17,179 nt of DNA from the NCBI GenBank assembly GCA_037478855.1, contig JBBFLY010000063.1, positions 1 through 17,179 on the forward strand, given 5' to 3'. Below, piece by piece: positions 6,975 to 13,766 of this stretch. Numbering within the stretch: the first letter of the stretch is position 1; each line of letters starts with the position of its first letter. This DNA is from Rhabdothermincola sp037478855 (lineage in GTDB: Bacteria > Actinomycetota > Acidimicrobiia > Acidimicrobiales > Acidimicrobilacustridaceae). The translations under genes were made by a program, and so were the position numbers. A model generated the notes under the pieces. That model did no database searches and had not been told where the DNA came from. It saw only the letters and a list, made by a program, of their open reading frames with translations.

Positions 6975-8032
6975 GCGGCAGCCTGCACCGGCCGCTGACG
7001 GCCCTCCTCGCGATGCTCGTCACCGCCTCGTGCGCAGCAGCGGCCGCCGGTGCACAACCTGCGACGACAGTCGTGCAGGCCGGAGGGGAGATGGTCACCG
7101 TGGAGCGCGAGGTTGCCTACGGCATGCCGGGCGACAGCACCCGGGTGCTCGATGTGTGGCGCCCAGCCGAACCCGCACCGGGCCACCCCGGGCTGGTCAT
7201 CGTGCACGGCGGTGCCTGGGCAGGTGGTACCCGCGCCGAGGAGAGCGAACGGGCCACGCTGGCCGCGTCACAGGGCTGGACGGTCTTCAACATCGACTAC
7301 CCGACCACCGCGGTGCTCGGGACCACGGGCGGCGCCTGGCCGACCGAGGTCGACGCCGTCCGCCAGGCCCTCGGCTGGACCGTGACCAACGCCGACCGCT
7401 ACGGCGTCGACCGCAACCACCTGGCGATGGTCGGGATGTCAGCCGGTGGCCACCTGGCGGCGCTCGCCGCGGCCGACGGCACGAGCGGCGTGCGCGCCCT
7501 GGCGGTCTGGTCTGCACCCACCGACCTCGCCGCGCTCGCCTCCGACGGCTCGGGCGCACCTCCCGGGTGCGCCGGCAACACGCAGTGCGAGCAGGTCTGG
7601 TCGATGCCCCTGGTGGAGGAGTTCCTCGGTTGCCTGCCATCACAGTGCCCGCAGCGCTACCGGGCGGCGTCCGCGCTCGAGCAGGTCACGCAGGCCACCC
7701 CGCCGACCTTCATCGCCAACGCCGACAACGAGCTGGTGCCGCTCTCCCAGGCCCGATCGTTGCACGACGCGCTCGTGCGTCACGGCGTCGACGTGAAGCT
7801 GCACACCGTGAGAGGATCCGCGCACGCGTCCGCCTACACGTCCGCGGTGTGGAACGAGATGATGCCCTTCCTGGCCTCCCATCTCGGTGTGCCCGAACCG
7901 GAGCCGATCGACTTCTCCGAGCGGGACCACCGCGCCGTGGTGATCGCCTCGCTCGCCGTCGCGGTCGTGCTGGCCATGCTGGCCGGGGTCGTCGTGCTGC
8001 GCGGCCGGACCCGGATCGGTGGTCGCCGGTGA
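6971..8032 (+). CDS. exported, membrane-anchored alpha/beta hydrolase (esterase/lipase, BD-FAE-like) within the bio operon
   Basis: Numbered from GTG 6971 (353 residues; GTG 6962 is an alternative), the protein has a signal peptide-like N-terminus (LTALLAMLVTASCAAAAAG). The oxyanion motif HGGAW (79-83) and nucleophile elbow GMSAGG (S157) follow, with likely acid D252 in NADNELVP and H285 in GSAHAS. Four cysteines (about 200, 206, 221, 226) sit in a CX5C and CX4C pattern, suggesting disulfides. A C-terminal transmembrane helix (about 322-344) ends in a basic tail. The predicted location is the outer face of the membrane. It should cleave carboxyl esters; the substrate is unknown. It overlaps bioA and bioF by 4 nt each, so it is firmly part of the operon. 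BioH-type pimeloyl-ACP esterases share the fold but are cytosolic, which argues against a simple BioH role. Confidence 0.85.
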   Translation: MSGSLHRPLTALLAMLVTASCAAAAAGAQPATTVVQAGGEMVTVEREVAYGMPGDSTRVLDVWRPAEPAPGHPGLVIVHGGAWAGGTRAEESERATLAASQGWTVFNIDYPTTAVLGTTGGAWPTEVDAVRQALGWTVTNADRYGVDRNHLAMVGMSAGGHLAALAAADGTSGVRALAVWSAPTDLAALASDGSGAPPGCAGNTQCEQVWSMPLVEEFLGCLPSQCPQRYRAASALEQVTQATPPTFIANADNELVPLSQARSLHDALVRHGVDVKLHTVRGSAHASAYTSAVWNEMMPFLASHLGVPEPEPIDFSERDHRAVVIASLAVAVVLAMLAGVVVLRGRTRIGGRR

Positions 8033-9177
8033 GCACCTGGGGCGACTGGGTCGACGAGGAGTGCCGGCTCATCGAGCGGGCCGGCCGCTGGCGCTCGCTG
8101 CGCGCGCTCGAGGGGGGCGCGCCGACGACGTCGATCGTCGATCCGGCCACGGGAGCCTGCCGGGCGGTGACCTCGTTCGCCTCGAACGACTACCTCGGGC
8201 TCTCCCAGCACCCGATGGTGAAGGCGGCTGCCATCGAGGCGATCGAACGGTGGGGCGCGGGCGCCGGCGCGTCGCGACTGATCGTCGGCACCCGTCCGAT
8301 CCACCACGAGCTGGAAGCCCAGCTCGCCGCATGGCGGGGCACCGAGGCGGCACTGGTGTTCGCCAGCGGCTACGCCGCCAACACCGGCACCCTCGCCGCG
8401 CTCGCCGCTCCCGACACGGTGATCTGCTCCGACGAGCTGAACCACGCGTCGATCATCGACGGCTGCCGGCTCGCCGCAGCTCGCGGGGCGACCGTCCGGG
8501 TCTACCGCCATGCCGACGTCGACCACCTCCGTTCCCAGCTGGACCAGACCGGCGGGCGTCGGGCCCTGGTGGTCACCGACACGGTGTTCTCGATGGACGG
8601 CGACGTCGCCCCGATCGACGCGCTCGCCGCGCTCTGCCGGGACCGGGACGCGCTGCTCGTGCTCGACGACGCGCACGCGGTCTTCGACGTGCCGGCCGAC
8701 CTCGACGGTGTCGAGCTGGTCCGGGTGGGCACGCTCTCAAAGGCCCTCGGCTCGCTCGGCGGGTTCGTGGCCGGCTCCCACCGGTTCGTCGACCTGCTGG
8801 TCAACCGTGCCCGCCCGTTCGTGTTCACCACCGCACTCACCCCTGCCGACACGGCTGCGGCCCTTGCTGCGCTCGGGATCGTGCGCTCACCCGAGGGTGA
8901 GGCGCGGCGCGCCACCCTGCGCCGCCACATCGAGGCGCTCCTGCCGGGTCACCCCACGCCGATCCTGCCCGTGGTCGTCGGCGACGAGCAGGCGGCCGTC
9001 TCGGCGAGCGCCGCACTGCTCGAGCAGGGGTTGCTCGTGCCGGCCATCCGTCCCCCCACCGTGCCACCGGGTACCTGCAGGCTGCGCGTCGCGCTGAGCG
9101 CCGCCCACACCGCCGAGCAGGTCGAGCGGCTGCGCGCGGCGCTCGTCGCGCTCGATCTCACCGTGGCCCAGCCATGA
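8029..9177 (+). CDS. bioF: 8-amino-7-oxononanoate synthase
   Basis: This PLP enzyme (382 residues from GTG 8029) condenses pimeloyl-ACP or -CoA with L-alanine to KAPA. It shows the alpha-oxoamine synthase signatures: FASNDYLGL (50-58), GAGASRLIVGT (78-88), LNHASIIDG (137-145, H139 stacks on PLP), DTVFSMDGDVAPI (184-196), LDDAHAVFD (212-220) with D213 and H216, and the Schiff-base lysine K238 in TLSKALGSLGGF. The DDAHAV variant differs from the common DDAHGxG, a small deviation. Length matches the family. The start overlaps the hydrolase stop as GTGA and the stop overlaps bioD as ATGA. The frame stays open far upstream, but the N-terminal family alignment begins here. Confidence 0.93.
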   Translation: MSTWGDWVDEECRLIERAGRWRSLRALEGGAPTTSIVDPATGACRAVTSFASNDYLGLSQHPMVKAAAIEAIERWGAGAGASRLIVGTRPIHHELEAQLAAWRGTEAALVFASGYAANTGTLAALAAPDTVICSDELNHASIIDGCRLAAARGATVRVYRHADVDHLRSQLDQTGGRRALVVTDTVFSMDGDVAPIDALAALCRDRDALLVLDDAHAVFDVPADLDGVELVRVGTLSKALGSLGGFVAGSHRFVDLLVNRARPFVFTTALTPADTAAALAALGIVRSPEGEARRATLRRHIEALLPGHPTPILPVVVGDEQAAVSASAALLEQGLLVPAIRPPTVPPGTCRLRVALSAAHTAEQVERLRAALVALDLTVAQP

Positions 9178-9881
9178 GCACCCAAGACGCGACCGCCGAC
9201 GAGCCGACGGGCAGGGGTGGCCGCCCGGCGCGGCTCGTGGTGGTGGCTGGAACGGGGACCGAGGTCGGCAAGACCTGGGTCAGCGCCCGGGTGCTGCGGG
9301 TGCTTCGCGACGCGGGAGTCACCGTGTCGTCCCGGAAGCCGGCGCAGTCGTTCGAGCCGACCGATCGCGAGACCGACGCTCACCTGCTGGCTGCCGCCAC
9401 CGGGGAGGATCCTGCTCAGGTCTGCCCCCCGCACCGCTGGTACGAGGTGCCGATGGCCCCGCCGATGGCGGCTGCCGTGCTCGGCCGGCCGGGCTTCACG
9501 ATCGCGGATCTGGTCGCCGAGATCACCTGGGACGCCCCACCTCCTCGACTGGGGATCGTCGAGACCGCGGGCGGTGTGCGCTCACCACTGGCTGACGACG
9601 GCGATTCAGTGAGCCTCATCGAGGCCCTCGTTCCCGATCTCGTGGTGGTGGTCGCCGACGCCGGGCTCGGCACGATCAACAGCGTGCGCCTCACCATGGA
9701 GGCCCTCGAGGGGGCTGGGCTCCCCGCCACCCTGATCGTGCACCTCAACCGCTTCGACGAGCGCAACGAGCTGCACCGGCACAATCGACGCTGGCTGCGC
9801 GAGCGGGACGGCTTCGAGGTGGTGACCACCATCGACGAGCTCGCCGGCCGCCTGGGGCGCCCAGACGGCCTGTGGCGCTGA
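9174..9881 (+). CDS. bioD: dethiobiotin synthetase
   Basis: The 235-residue protein forms the ureido ring of dethiobiotin from DAPA, CO2 and ATP. The P-loop GTGTEVGKTW (26-35) is a variant of the usual GTDTxVGKT. RKPAQSFEP replaces the KPVQTG motif, ETDAHLLAAATG matches the family's D/LL region, and EVPMAPPMAA and VETAGGVRSPLADDGDS correspond to the substrate and GAGG motifs. VVVADAGLGTIN and LIVHLNRFD follow as expected. It is the last gene of the operon. The variant motifs suggest a divergent actinobacterial BioD, but the position after bioA and bioF makes the call secure. bioB does not follow within the window. Confidence 0.9.
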   Translation: MSTQDATADEPTGRGGRPARLVVVAGTGTEVGKTWVSARVLRVLRDAGVTVSSRKPAQSFEPTDRETDAHLLAAATGEDPAQVCPPHRWYEVPMAPPMAAAVLGRPGFTIADLVAEITWDAPPPRLGIVETAGGVRSPLADDGDSVSLIEALVPDLVVVVADAGLGTINSVRLTMEALEGAGLPATLIVHLNRFDERNELHRHNRRWLRERDGFEVVTTIDELAGRLGRPDGLWR

Positions 9882-10178
9882 GCCGGTTCGGGCAACGCAG
9901 CAGGCGGGTGGTTGTCACGGAGCACGGCGAGCGGGCGGAAGATGCTCGGGGAAGACTCAACCCGAGGGCCCGAGCAGCCGAAGAAGAAGATGCGAAGGTG
10001 CGGCTGGTCGGCCCTTCGGGGCTCGCGTGACCGCAGCGAGAGATCGAGGGAGCGAGGTGTCGGTCCACCCACGGGACGCGAGGCGAGTGGTCGGGGTCGG
10101 TGCAGCCTTGACGCGCCCGGGCGGACCCCGGCAGGTGCTGGACTGGACGCCCGGCAGAGGGCGAGAAGTGGTGGGCAC
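9882..10178. other. intergenic stretch of 297 bp with GC hairpins
   Basis: No convincing gene lies between bioD and the next start, although a plus-strand frame is open from 9912. Two hairpins are visible: CTCGGG / CCCGAG (9945-9950 and 9961-9966, 10-nt loop), a candidate terminator for the bio operon without a T tract, and GCCC-TTCG-GGGC (10011-10022), a cUUCGg tetraloop type. The stretch is long for this compact region, so a small RNA or long 5' leader is possible. I recognise no known RNA family. Confidence 0.4.
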
Positions 10179-11450
10179 GTGAGCGACGTTTCGCAAGGTC
10201 CGGGCTGGTGGCAAGCGTCCGACGGCAAGTGGTACCCGCCCAAGGAGAGCGAGGAGCCTCCCGGCCCGGGCTGGTGGCTGGCATCCGATGGCAGGTGGTA
10301 CCCACCCGAGCTGCGGTCCGCGTCGGCCGGCGAGAGTGGGGCGGCCGCGGTCGCGGCGCGGACGCGAGCTGCGACCGACCGACCGGGCTCTGGCGGGCGG
10401 ACCCAGCCGGCAGGTGGCTCCGCCGCACGCCCCACCGCTGGCACCCCGAAGAGCAGCTCGAAAGCTGGGGGGAAGAGCACCGGCGCGGCCGGCGCGGCCA
10501 AGGGGTCGAGCACCGCAAGCTCGAAGGCGTCTGGGAGGCCCGCTGATGGCGCGGGCCGCGGTGCACCGCAAGGTGGTGAGCGGCCACCGCGAGCCGGTCA
10601 ACCCCGGCAGGGCGCGATCGCCCGTGGGGTGCCCGCGCCGCCTGCGCCGCGCCGCAAGCTCGATCCGCTGACCCAGTTCGAACGCCGGAACGCGGCGTCC
10701 CGAGAGGACGCGGCCGTGATGGCACCGAGGCGCGCGGCCGCGGCGTCGCGGGTGCTGGCCACCCTCCAGGCGGAGCTGGAGGCAGCCAAGGCCGCGGCGG
10801 GTCGGGCCGCCGGCAGTGTCCCAGCGGGCACGACCGCCGGGGCTTCCGACGCCCGCGGCGGCAACGGCACCGCGACGGCGACCCCGCCGAACCGTGCTTC
10901 CGGGCCGGCGCAGCGGCCGTCTGGTCACGAGGCGAAACCCGCCCCCGGCGACGGCCCACTGCTGGAGGTGAAGCCCTCCCCACTCGCCTCCGACCTCGAC
11001 CGGCTCGGCGAGCGGCTGGCCATCTTCATGGACCGGGTCGAGCTGCGGGACCGCAACGACCGGGTACGCCAGATGATCCGCGGTGAGGAGATCACCGACG
11101 TCGTGGTGCACAAGAAGCTCACCGGGGCGGTGCTGACCATCGAGAACGTCGGAGGTCCGGTGATCGTGGCCAAGGGTCTGCGCCCCGAGCAGGCCGACGA
11201 AGCCCGCGACCTCATCATGAGAACGACGCGGCCCGCCCGACCCGTCGACCGCAGCAGCCGTCCCACACGGGGCACGCCGGCGAGCACCCCGGCCCCAGGT
11301 CGGCCGCGCCACGTCGATGAGGCCGACCTGCTGCGCAAGCTGGGCGACCTGCACCGTGTCGGCATCCTCACCGACGAGGAGTACGAGGAGAAGATCGAGC
11401 TCGTCGGCCGGCTGGTTCGCGGTGAGGACCTCTCACCGACACCGACCTGA
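10179..11450 (+). CDS. Trp-rich motif / PH-like / SHOCT domain protein
   Basis: The 423-residue protein starts at GTG 10179, chosen because the first motif follows at once. Two copies of PGWWxASDGxWYPP lie at residues 8-21 and 30-43. A long disordered Ala/Gly/Ser/Pro region (about 45-265) contains a short helix (LATLQAELEAAKAAAG, about 193-208). A compact domain (about 265-348) has DRNDRVRQMIRGEEITDVVV and GAVLTIENVGGPVIVAKGL, resembling bacterial PH-like modules. A C-terminal SHOCT domain (about 383-416, LHRVGILTDEEYEEKIELV) closes the protein. No signal peptide or membrane segment is seen, so it is probably cytoplasmic or membrane-peripheral. Function is unknown; SHOCT is a short oligomerisation-type module. 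The N-terminal motif is, from memory, a hallmark of Acidimicrobiia proteins. Confidence 0.8.
   Translation: MSDVSQGPGWWQASDGKWYPPKESEEPPGPGWWLASDGRWYPPELRSASAGESGAAAVAARTRAATDRPGSGGRTQPAGGSAARPTAGTPKSSSKAGGKSTGAAGAAKGSSTASSKASGRPADGAGRGAPQGGERPPRAGQPRQGAIARGVPAPPAPRRKLDPLTQFERRNAASREDAAVMAPRRAAAASRVLATLQAELEAAKAAAGRAAGSVPAGTTAGASDARGGNGTATATPPNRASGPAQRPSGHEAKPAPGDGPLLEVKPSPLASDLDRLGERLAIFMDRVELRDRNDRVRQMIRGEEITDVVVHKKLTGAVLTIENVGGPVIVAKGLRPEQADEARDLIMRTTRPARPVDRSSRPTRGTPASTPAPGRPRHVDEADLLRKLGDLHRVGILTDEEYEEKIELVGRLVRGEDLSPTPT
10200..10307 (+). repeat. tandem coding repeat for PGWWxASDGxWYPP
   Basis: Codons 8-21 (10200-10241) and 30-43 (10266-10307) encode the same motif with a 22-residue period. 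Many of the base differences between copies are synonymous, so the pair is kept by selection on protein sequence and is not a fresh duplication. Confidence 0.75.
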
Positions 11451-11552
11451 GAAGCGCAGCGACCCGTCACCTGCGGCAGTGCCTGTGCCGATCCCTGACC
11501 GCCGCCTGGCGAGGGTCTGACGAGCGTCTGTCGAGCGCGCCAGCAGCACCTG

Positions 11553-11583
11553 CGCGGCCCGGGCCACAACGCAGCGGGCCGCG
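11553..11583. terminator. bidirectional hairpin between convergent genes
   Basis: A 9-bp perfect stem CGCGGCCCG / CGGGCCGCG (11553-11561 and 11575-11583) with a 13-nt loop lies between the SHOCT-protein stop (11450) and the stop of the convergent oxidoreductase (11586). It could end transcription on either strand. No T tract follows, as is common at high GC. Confidence 0.45.
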
Positions 11584-11585
11584 GC

Positions 11586-12722
11586 TCAGCGGGCTGCCTC
11601 GGCCGCCTCCCTGCGGAACCGACTGGTGCGATGCTCCGGGTCGCGGTCGAACTCGGGGATGACCTCCTTGCCGAACAGCTCCACCGACTCTGCGCAGAGA
11701 TCGTGCGGCCAGGTGGTCGAGCTGGGCCCCATGAGCACCTGATCGCACCCGATGGCCTCGAACTTCCGGAGCGCTGCGATGCAGTCCTCGGGGTTGCCGA
11801 CGACGCTCGCGTCCCGCTCGATCCGGGCATCGATGTCCGCTCTGGTGGCCTGCGGCAGGATCTCGGGCCACGGCGGGATGCCCGCCGGCCGCGGGAAGGT
11901 GTCGAGGTACCGGTAGAGCAGGCTGCTGTGGTAGTTCGAGCCGGCGCGCACCATCCACTCCCGCGCCTGCTCGCGGTCCTCCAGGCAGATGAACTGGCTC
12001 ACCACCGCCACGTTGTCGTTGACGAACTCGCCAACGGGCTCGGCCTCCTCGATGGTCGTCTTGTAGATCTCGATGAGCGGTGCCAGCTCGGCGGGGCTCC
12101 CACCGGTGAAGCACAGCACGCCGAGCCCCATGCGGGCCGCCTTCTCGAAGGTTCCTGGGTTGCCCGCCGCCACCCACATCGGTGGGTGTGGCTTGATCCA
12201 GGGCTTGGGCAGGACGTTGCGGGTGGGCATCGAGAAGAACCGGCCGTCGAAGGAGTACTCGGTCTCGGCCCACATGCGCCGGAACTCCCGGATGACCTCG
12301 TCGAACATGTCGCGGGTGATGTCGGGATCGGCGATGCCGAAGCCCTGCTGCTCGGTGGTCGACGAGCCGCGCCCGGTGCCGAACTCGAAGCGACCCTCGG
12401 TGAGGTGGTCGAGCATCGCCACCCGCTCGGCGACCCGCGCCGGGTGGTTGACCGGCGGGGTGATGTTGAAGATGCCGGAACCGACGTGGATGCGCTCCGT
12501 GCGCGCTCCGACCCAGGGGAGGAGCACCTCGTTGGCCGAGATGTGGGAGTACTCCTCGAGGAAGTGGTGCTCGGTGGTCCACCAGTACTTCCAGTTGGTG
12601 CGGTCGGCGATGACCGCCAGCTCCACCTCGCTCAGGAGCCGCTCGTGCTCGGCCTCGGCCGGATCGTCGTGCCCCCACAGGGAGCGTGGGGTGAAGCCAC
12701 CGCAGAACAAGCCAAACTCCAT
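11586..12722 (-). CDS. LLM class (luciferase-like) flavin/F420-dependent oxidoreductase
   Basis: The 378-residue protein has the luciferase-like monooxygenase pattern: MEFGLFCGGFTPR at the first strand, WWTTEHHFLEE (47-57) with the family's E-H pair, RIHVGSGIFNITPPVNHPAR (77-96), VAMLDHLTEGRFEFGTGRG (101-119), then WIKPHPPMWVAAGNPGTFEKAARMG, and GNPEDCIAALRKFEAIGCDQVLM near the C-terminus. Such enzymes use FMN or F420 to oxidise or reduce varied substrates, in actinobacteria often steroids, fatty acids or xenobiotics. The cofactor cannot be fixed from sequence alone. ATG 12722 follows a TATCCT -10 by 6 nt, and a palindromic operator abuts that -10. It converges on the SHOCT gene and lies downstream of, and in the same direction as, the HEPN gene, separated by 55 bp. 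Confidence 0.9.
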   Translation of the reverse strand: MEFGLFCGGFTPRSLWGHDDPAEAEHERLLSEVELAVIADRTNWKYWWTTEHHFLEEYSHISANEVLLPWVGARTERIHVGSGIFNITPPVNHPARVAERVAMLDHLTEGRFEFGTGRGSSTTEQQGFGIADPDITRDMFDEVIREFRRMWAETEYSFDGRFFSMPTRNVLPKPWIKPHPPMWVAAGNPGTFEKAARMGLGVLCFTGGSPAELAPLIEIYKTTIEEAEPVGEFVNDNVAVVSQFICLEDREQAREWMVRAGSNYHSSLLYRYLDTFPRPAGIPPWPEILPQATRADIDARIERDASVVGNPEDCIAALRKFEAIGCDQVLMGPSSTTWPHDLCAESVELFGKEVIPEFDRDPEHRTSRFRREAAEAAR

Positions 12723-12728
12723 CCCTGC

Positions 12729-12745
12729 AGGATAGAACGCGTTCT
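12729..12745 (-). promoter_or_regulatory. promoter with KstR-like palindromic operator
   Basis: AGAACGCGTTCT (12734-12745) is a perfect 12-bp palindrome. With its flanks it reads TAGAACGCGTTCTC, matching 13 of 14 positions of the KstR consensus TNNAACNNGTTNNA known from cholesterol-catabolism regulons. On the minus strand it touches the -10 TATCCT (12734-12729), which ends 6 nt before the ATG, so a bound TetR-type repressor would block the promoter. Confidence 0.6.
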
Positions 12746-12777
12746 CGCTCTCGCGAAGCTCATGCCGACCCGCTGCG

Positions 12778-13701
12778 CTAGCGGGGCAGGTCGGAGGCGA
12801 GGACCACCAGCACGCCCATCATCACGACCAGCGCCGTGATGAGCCAGATCCAGCGCCGACCGACCTCGGTCTGGGCGGGGTCGAGGTTTCTCAGCGTGGC
12901 GCGGGTGGCCACCAGCTGCTGGCGGAGGGAGACCGACTCCTGCTGCAACCCATCGAGCACCGCCTCGGTGCGCGCCAGCTGCTCGCGGACCGCAGTGGTG
13001 TCCTCAAGCACTGCTTCCCGCTTCGCCCGCTCCTCCTCCAGCTGTCGCCGCAGGGCGAGGTACTCGTCGCGCAACCCGGAGACCGCGGCGTACTGGCTCT
13101 GCAACTCCGCGAGCTGGCGGGCGACCGCCCGCTGCCGCCCGGTCGCCGACCGGGCGATCTCCCGGGCCTCGGCCAGCTGGGCGTTGAGCTCGTCGTAGGC
13201 CTTCTGCAGCTCGGTGAGCTGCTCCATGAGCGCGTCGGCCTCGGACATGCCCTTCTCGCGGGCCTGGTCGCGCACGCCGTCCCACCGGAGCTGCTCGGTC
13301 AGCGCCACCACATGGTCGACCTCGGGCGAGCCACAGGCCCGGAGGAGGTCCTCGACCCACTGGTGGACGCGCAGGGCGTAGTTGAGATCGAAGGGGTGAT
13401 CTTCGTCGGGGTGGGCCCAGTGGTTGCGCGCCGTACGCAGATCGGTGATCGTCTGCCGCATGCTCTCGCCGAGCACCGCCGCGAACGCCGGCCCCCACCA
13501 GCGGTTGATCACCTCGAGCTGGAAGTGCGGGTCCGACAGCGAGACCAGCACGTCACGACGCTTTCCGAGCTTGGTGGCGGCCATGAGCACCCAGTCCTCG
13601 TCTGGGAACGCCGCGCTCATGCGGGCGTCGACGAACGGGGCCAGCCCATCAGCCAGCACCTCGAACGCCGTCGCCACCTGGCCCCGGTAGCTCACTGCCA
13701 T
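12778..13701 (-). CDS. tail-anchored Swt1-type HEPN domain coiled-coil protein
   Basis: The 307-residue protein has three parts. Residues 1-125 look like a Swt1/HEPN domain: AFEVLADGLAPFVDARM, WVLMAATKLG, DPHFQLEVINRWWGPAF and the HEPN signature RNHWAH (R92-N93-x3-H97, the Rx4-6H motif of HEPN ribonucleases), followed by NYALRVHQWVEDLLRACG. Residues about 154-272 are a long charged heptad-like coiled coil (LTELQKAYDELNAQLAEA, LRRQLEEERAKREAVLED). Residues 284-302 form a transmembrane helix ending DLPR, so the protein is tail-anchored and faces the cytoplasm. No partner toxin, antitoxin or helicase is adjacent. ATG 13701 is chosen because TAGACA lies 7 nt upstream; GTG 13695 is possible with GAGGGG as its ribosome site. 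It is divergent from the TadZ-like gene. RNase activity is inferred from the intact motif only. Confidence 0.78.
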   Translation of the reverse strand: MAVSYRGQVATAFEVLADGLAPFVDARMSAAFPDEDWVLMAATKLGKRRDVLVSLSDPHFQLEVINRWWGPAFAAVLGESMRQTITDLRTARNHWAHPDEDHPFDLNYALRVHQWVEDLLRACGSPEVDHVVALTEQLRWDGVRDQAREKGMSEADALMEQLTELQKAYDELNAQLAEAREIARSATGRQRAVARQLAELQSQYAAVSGLRDEYLALRRQLEEERAKREAVLEDTTAVREQLARTEAVLDGLQQESVSLRQQLVATRATLRNLDPAQTEVGRRWIWLITALVVMMGVLVVLASDLPR

Positions 13702-13708
13702 CCCCCTC

Positions 13709-13714
13709 TGTCTA
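13709..13714 (-). promoter_or_regulatory. -10-like hexamer of HEPN gene
   Basis: TAGACA on the minus strand ends 7 nt before the ATG at 13701, the leaderless spacing seen at other genes here. The intervening GAGGGGG could instead be a ribosome site for the GTG at 13695. Confidence 0.35.
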
Positions 13715-13766
13715 GCCGGATCACGGCGAAGTTGGTCAGCGGGTGCGGCACCGCCGATCATGTGGC

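Noticed and set aside
7024..7050. Lipoprotein signal at TASC in the hydrolase.
   Set aside because: Position -3 is Thr where Leu, Val or Ile is expected, and the protein already has a C-terminal membrane helix.
7030..8028. Open plus-strand frame upstream of and continuous with bioF, which would make a 715-residue protein.
   Set aside because: This part is Arg-rich shadow of the hydrolase gene. BioF homology begins at the GTG at 8029, which overlaps the hydrolase stop.
6971..8032. Calling the operon hydrolase BioH.
   Set aside because: The signal peptide, cysteine pairs and C-terminal anchor place it outside the cytoplasm, whereas BioH acts on cytosolic pimeloyl-ACP methyl ester.
9957..11354. 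A 465-residue open frame on the minus strand opposite the SHOCT gene.
   Set aside because: Low-complexity Arg/Gly/Pro translation without motifs. The plus strand has the repeated Trp motif and SHOCT.
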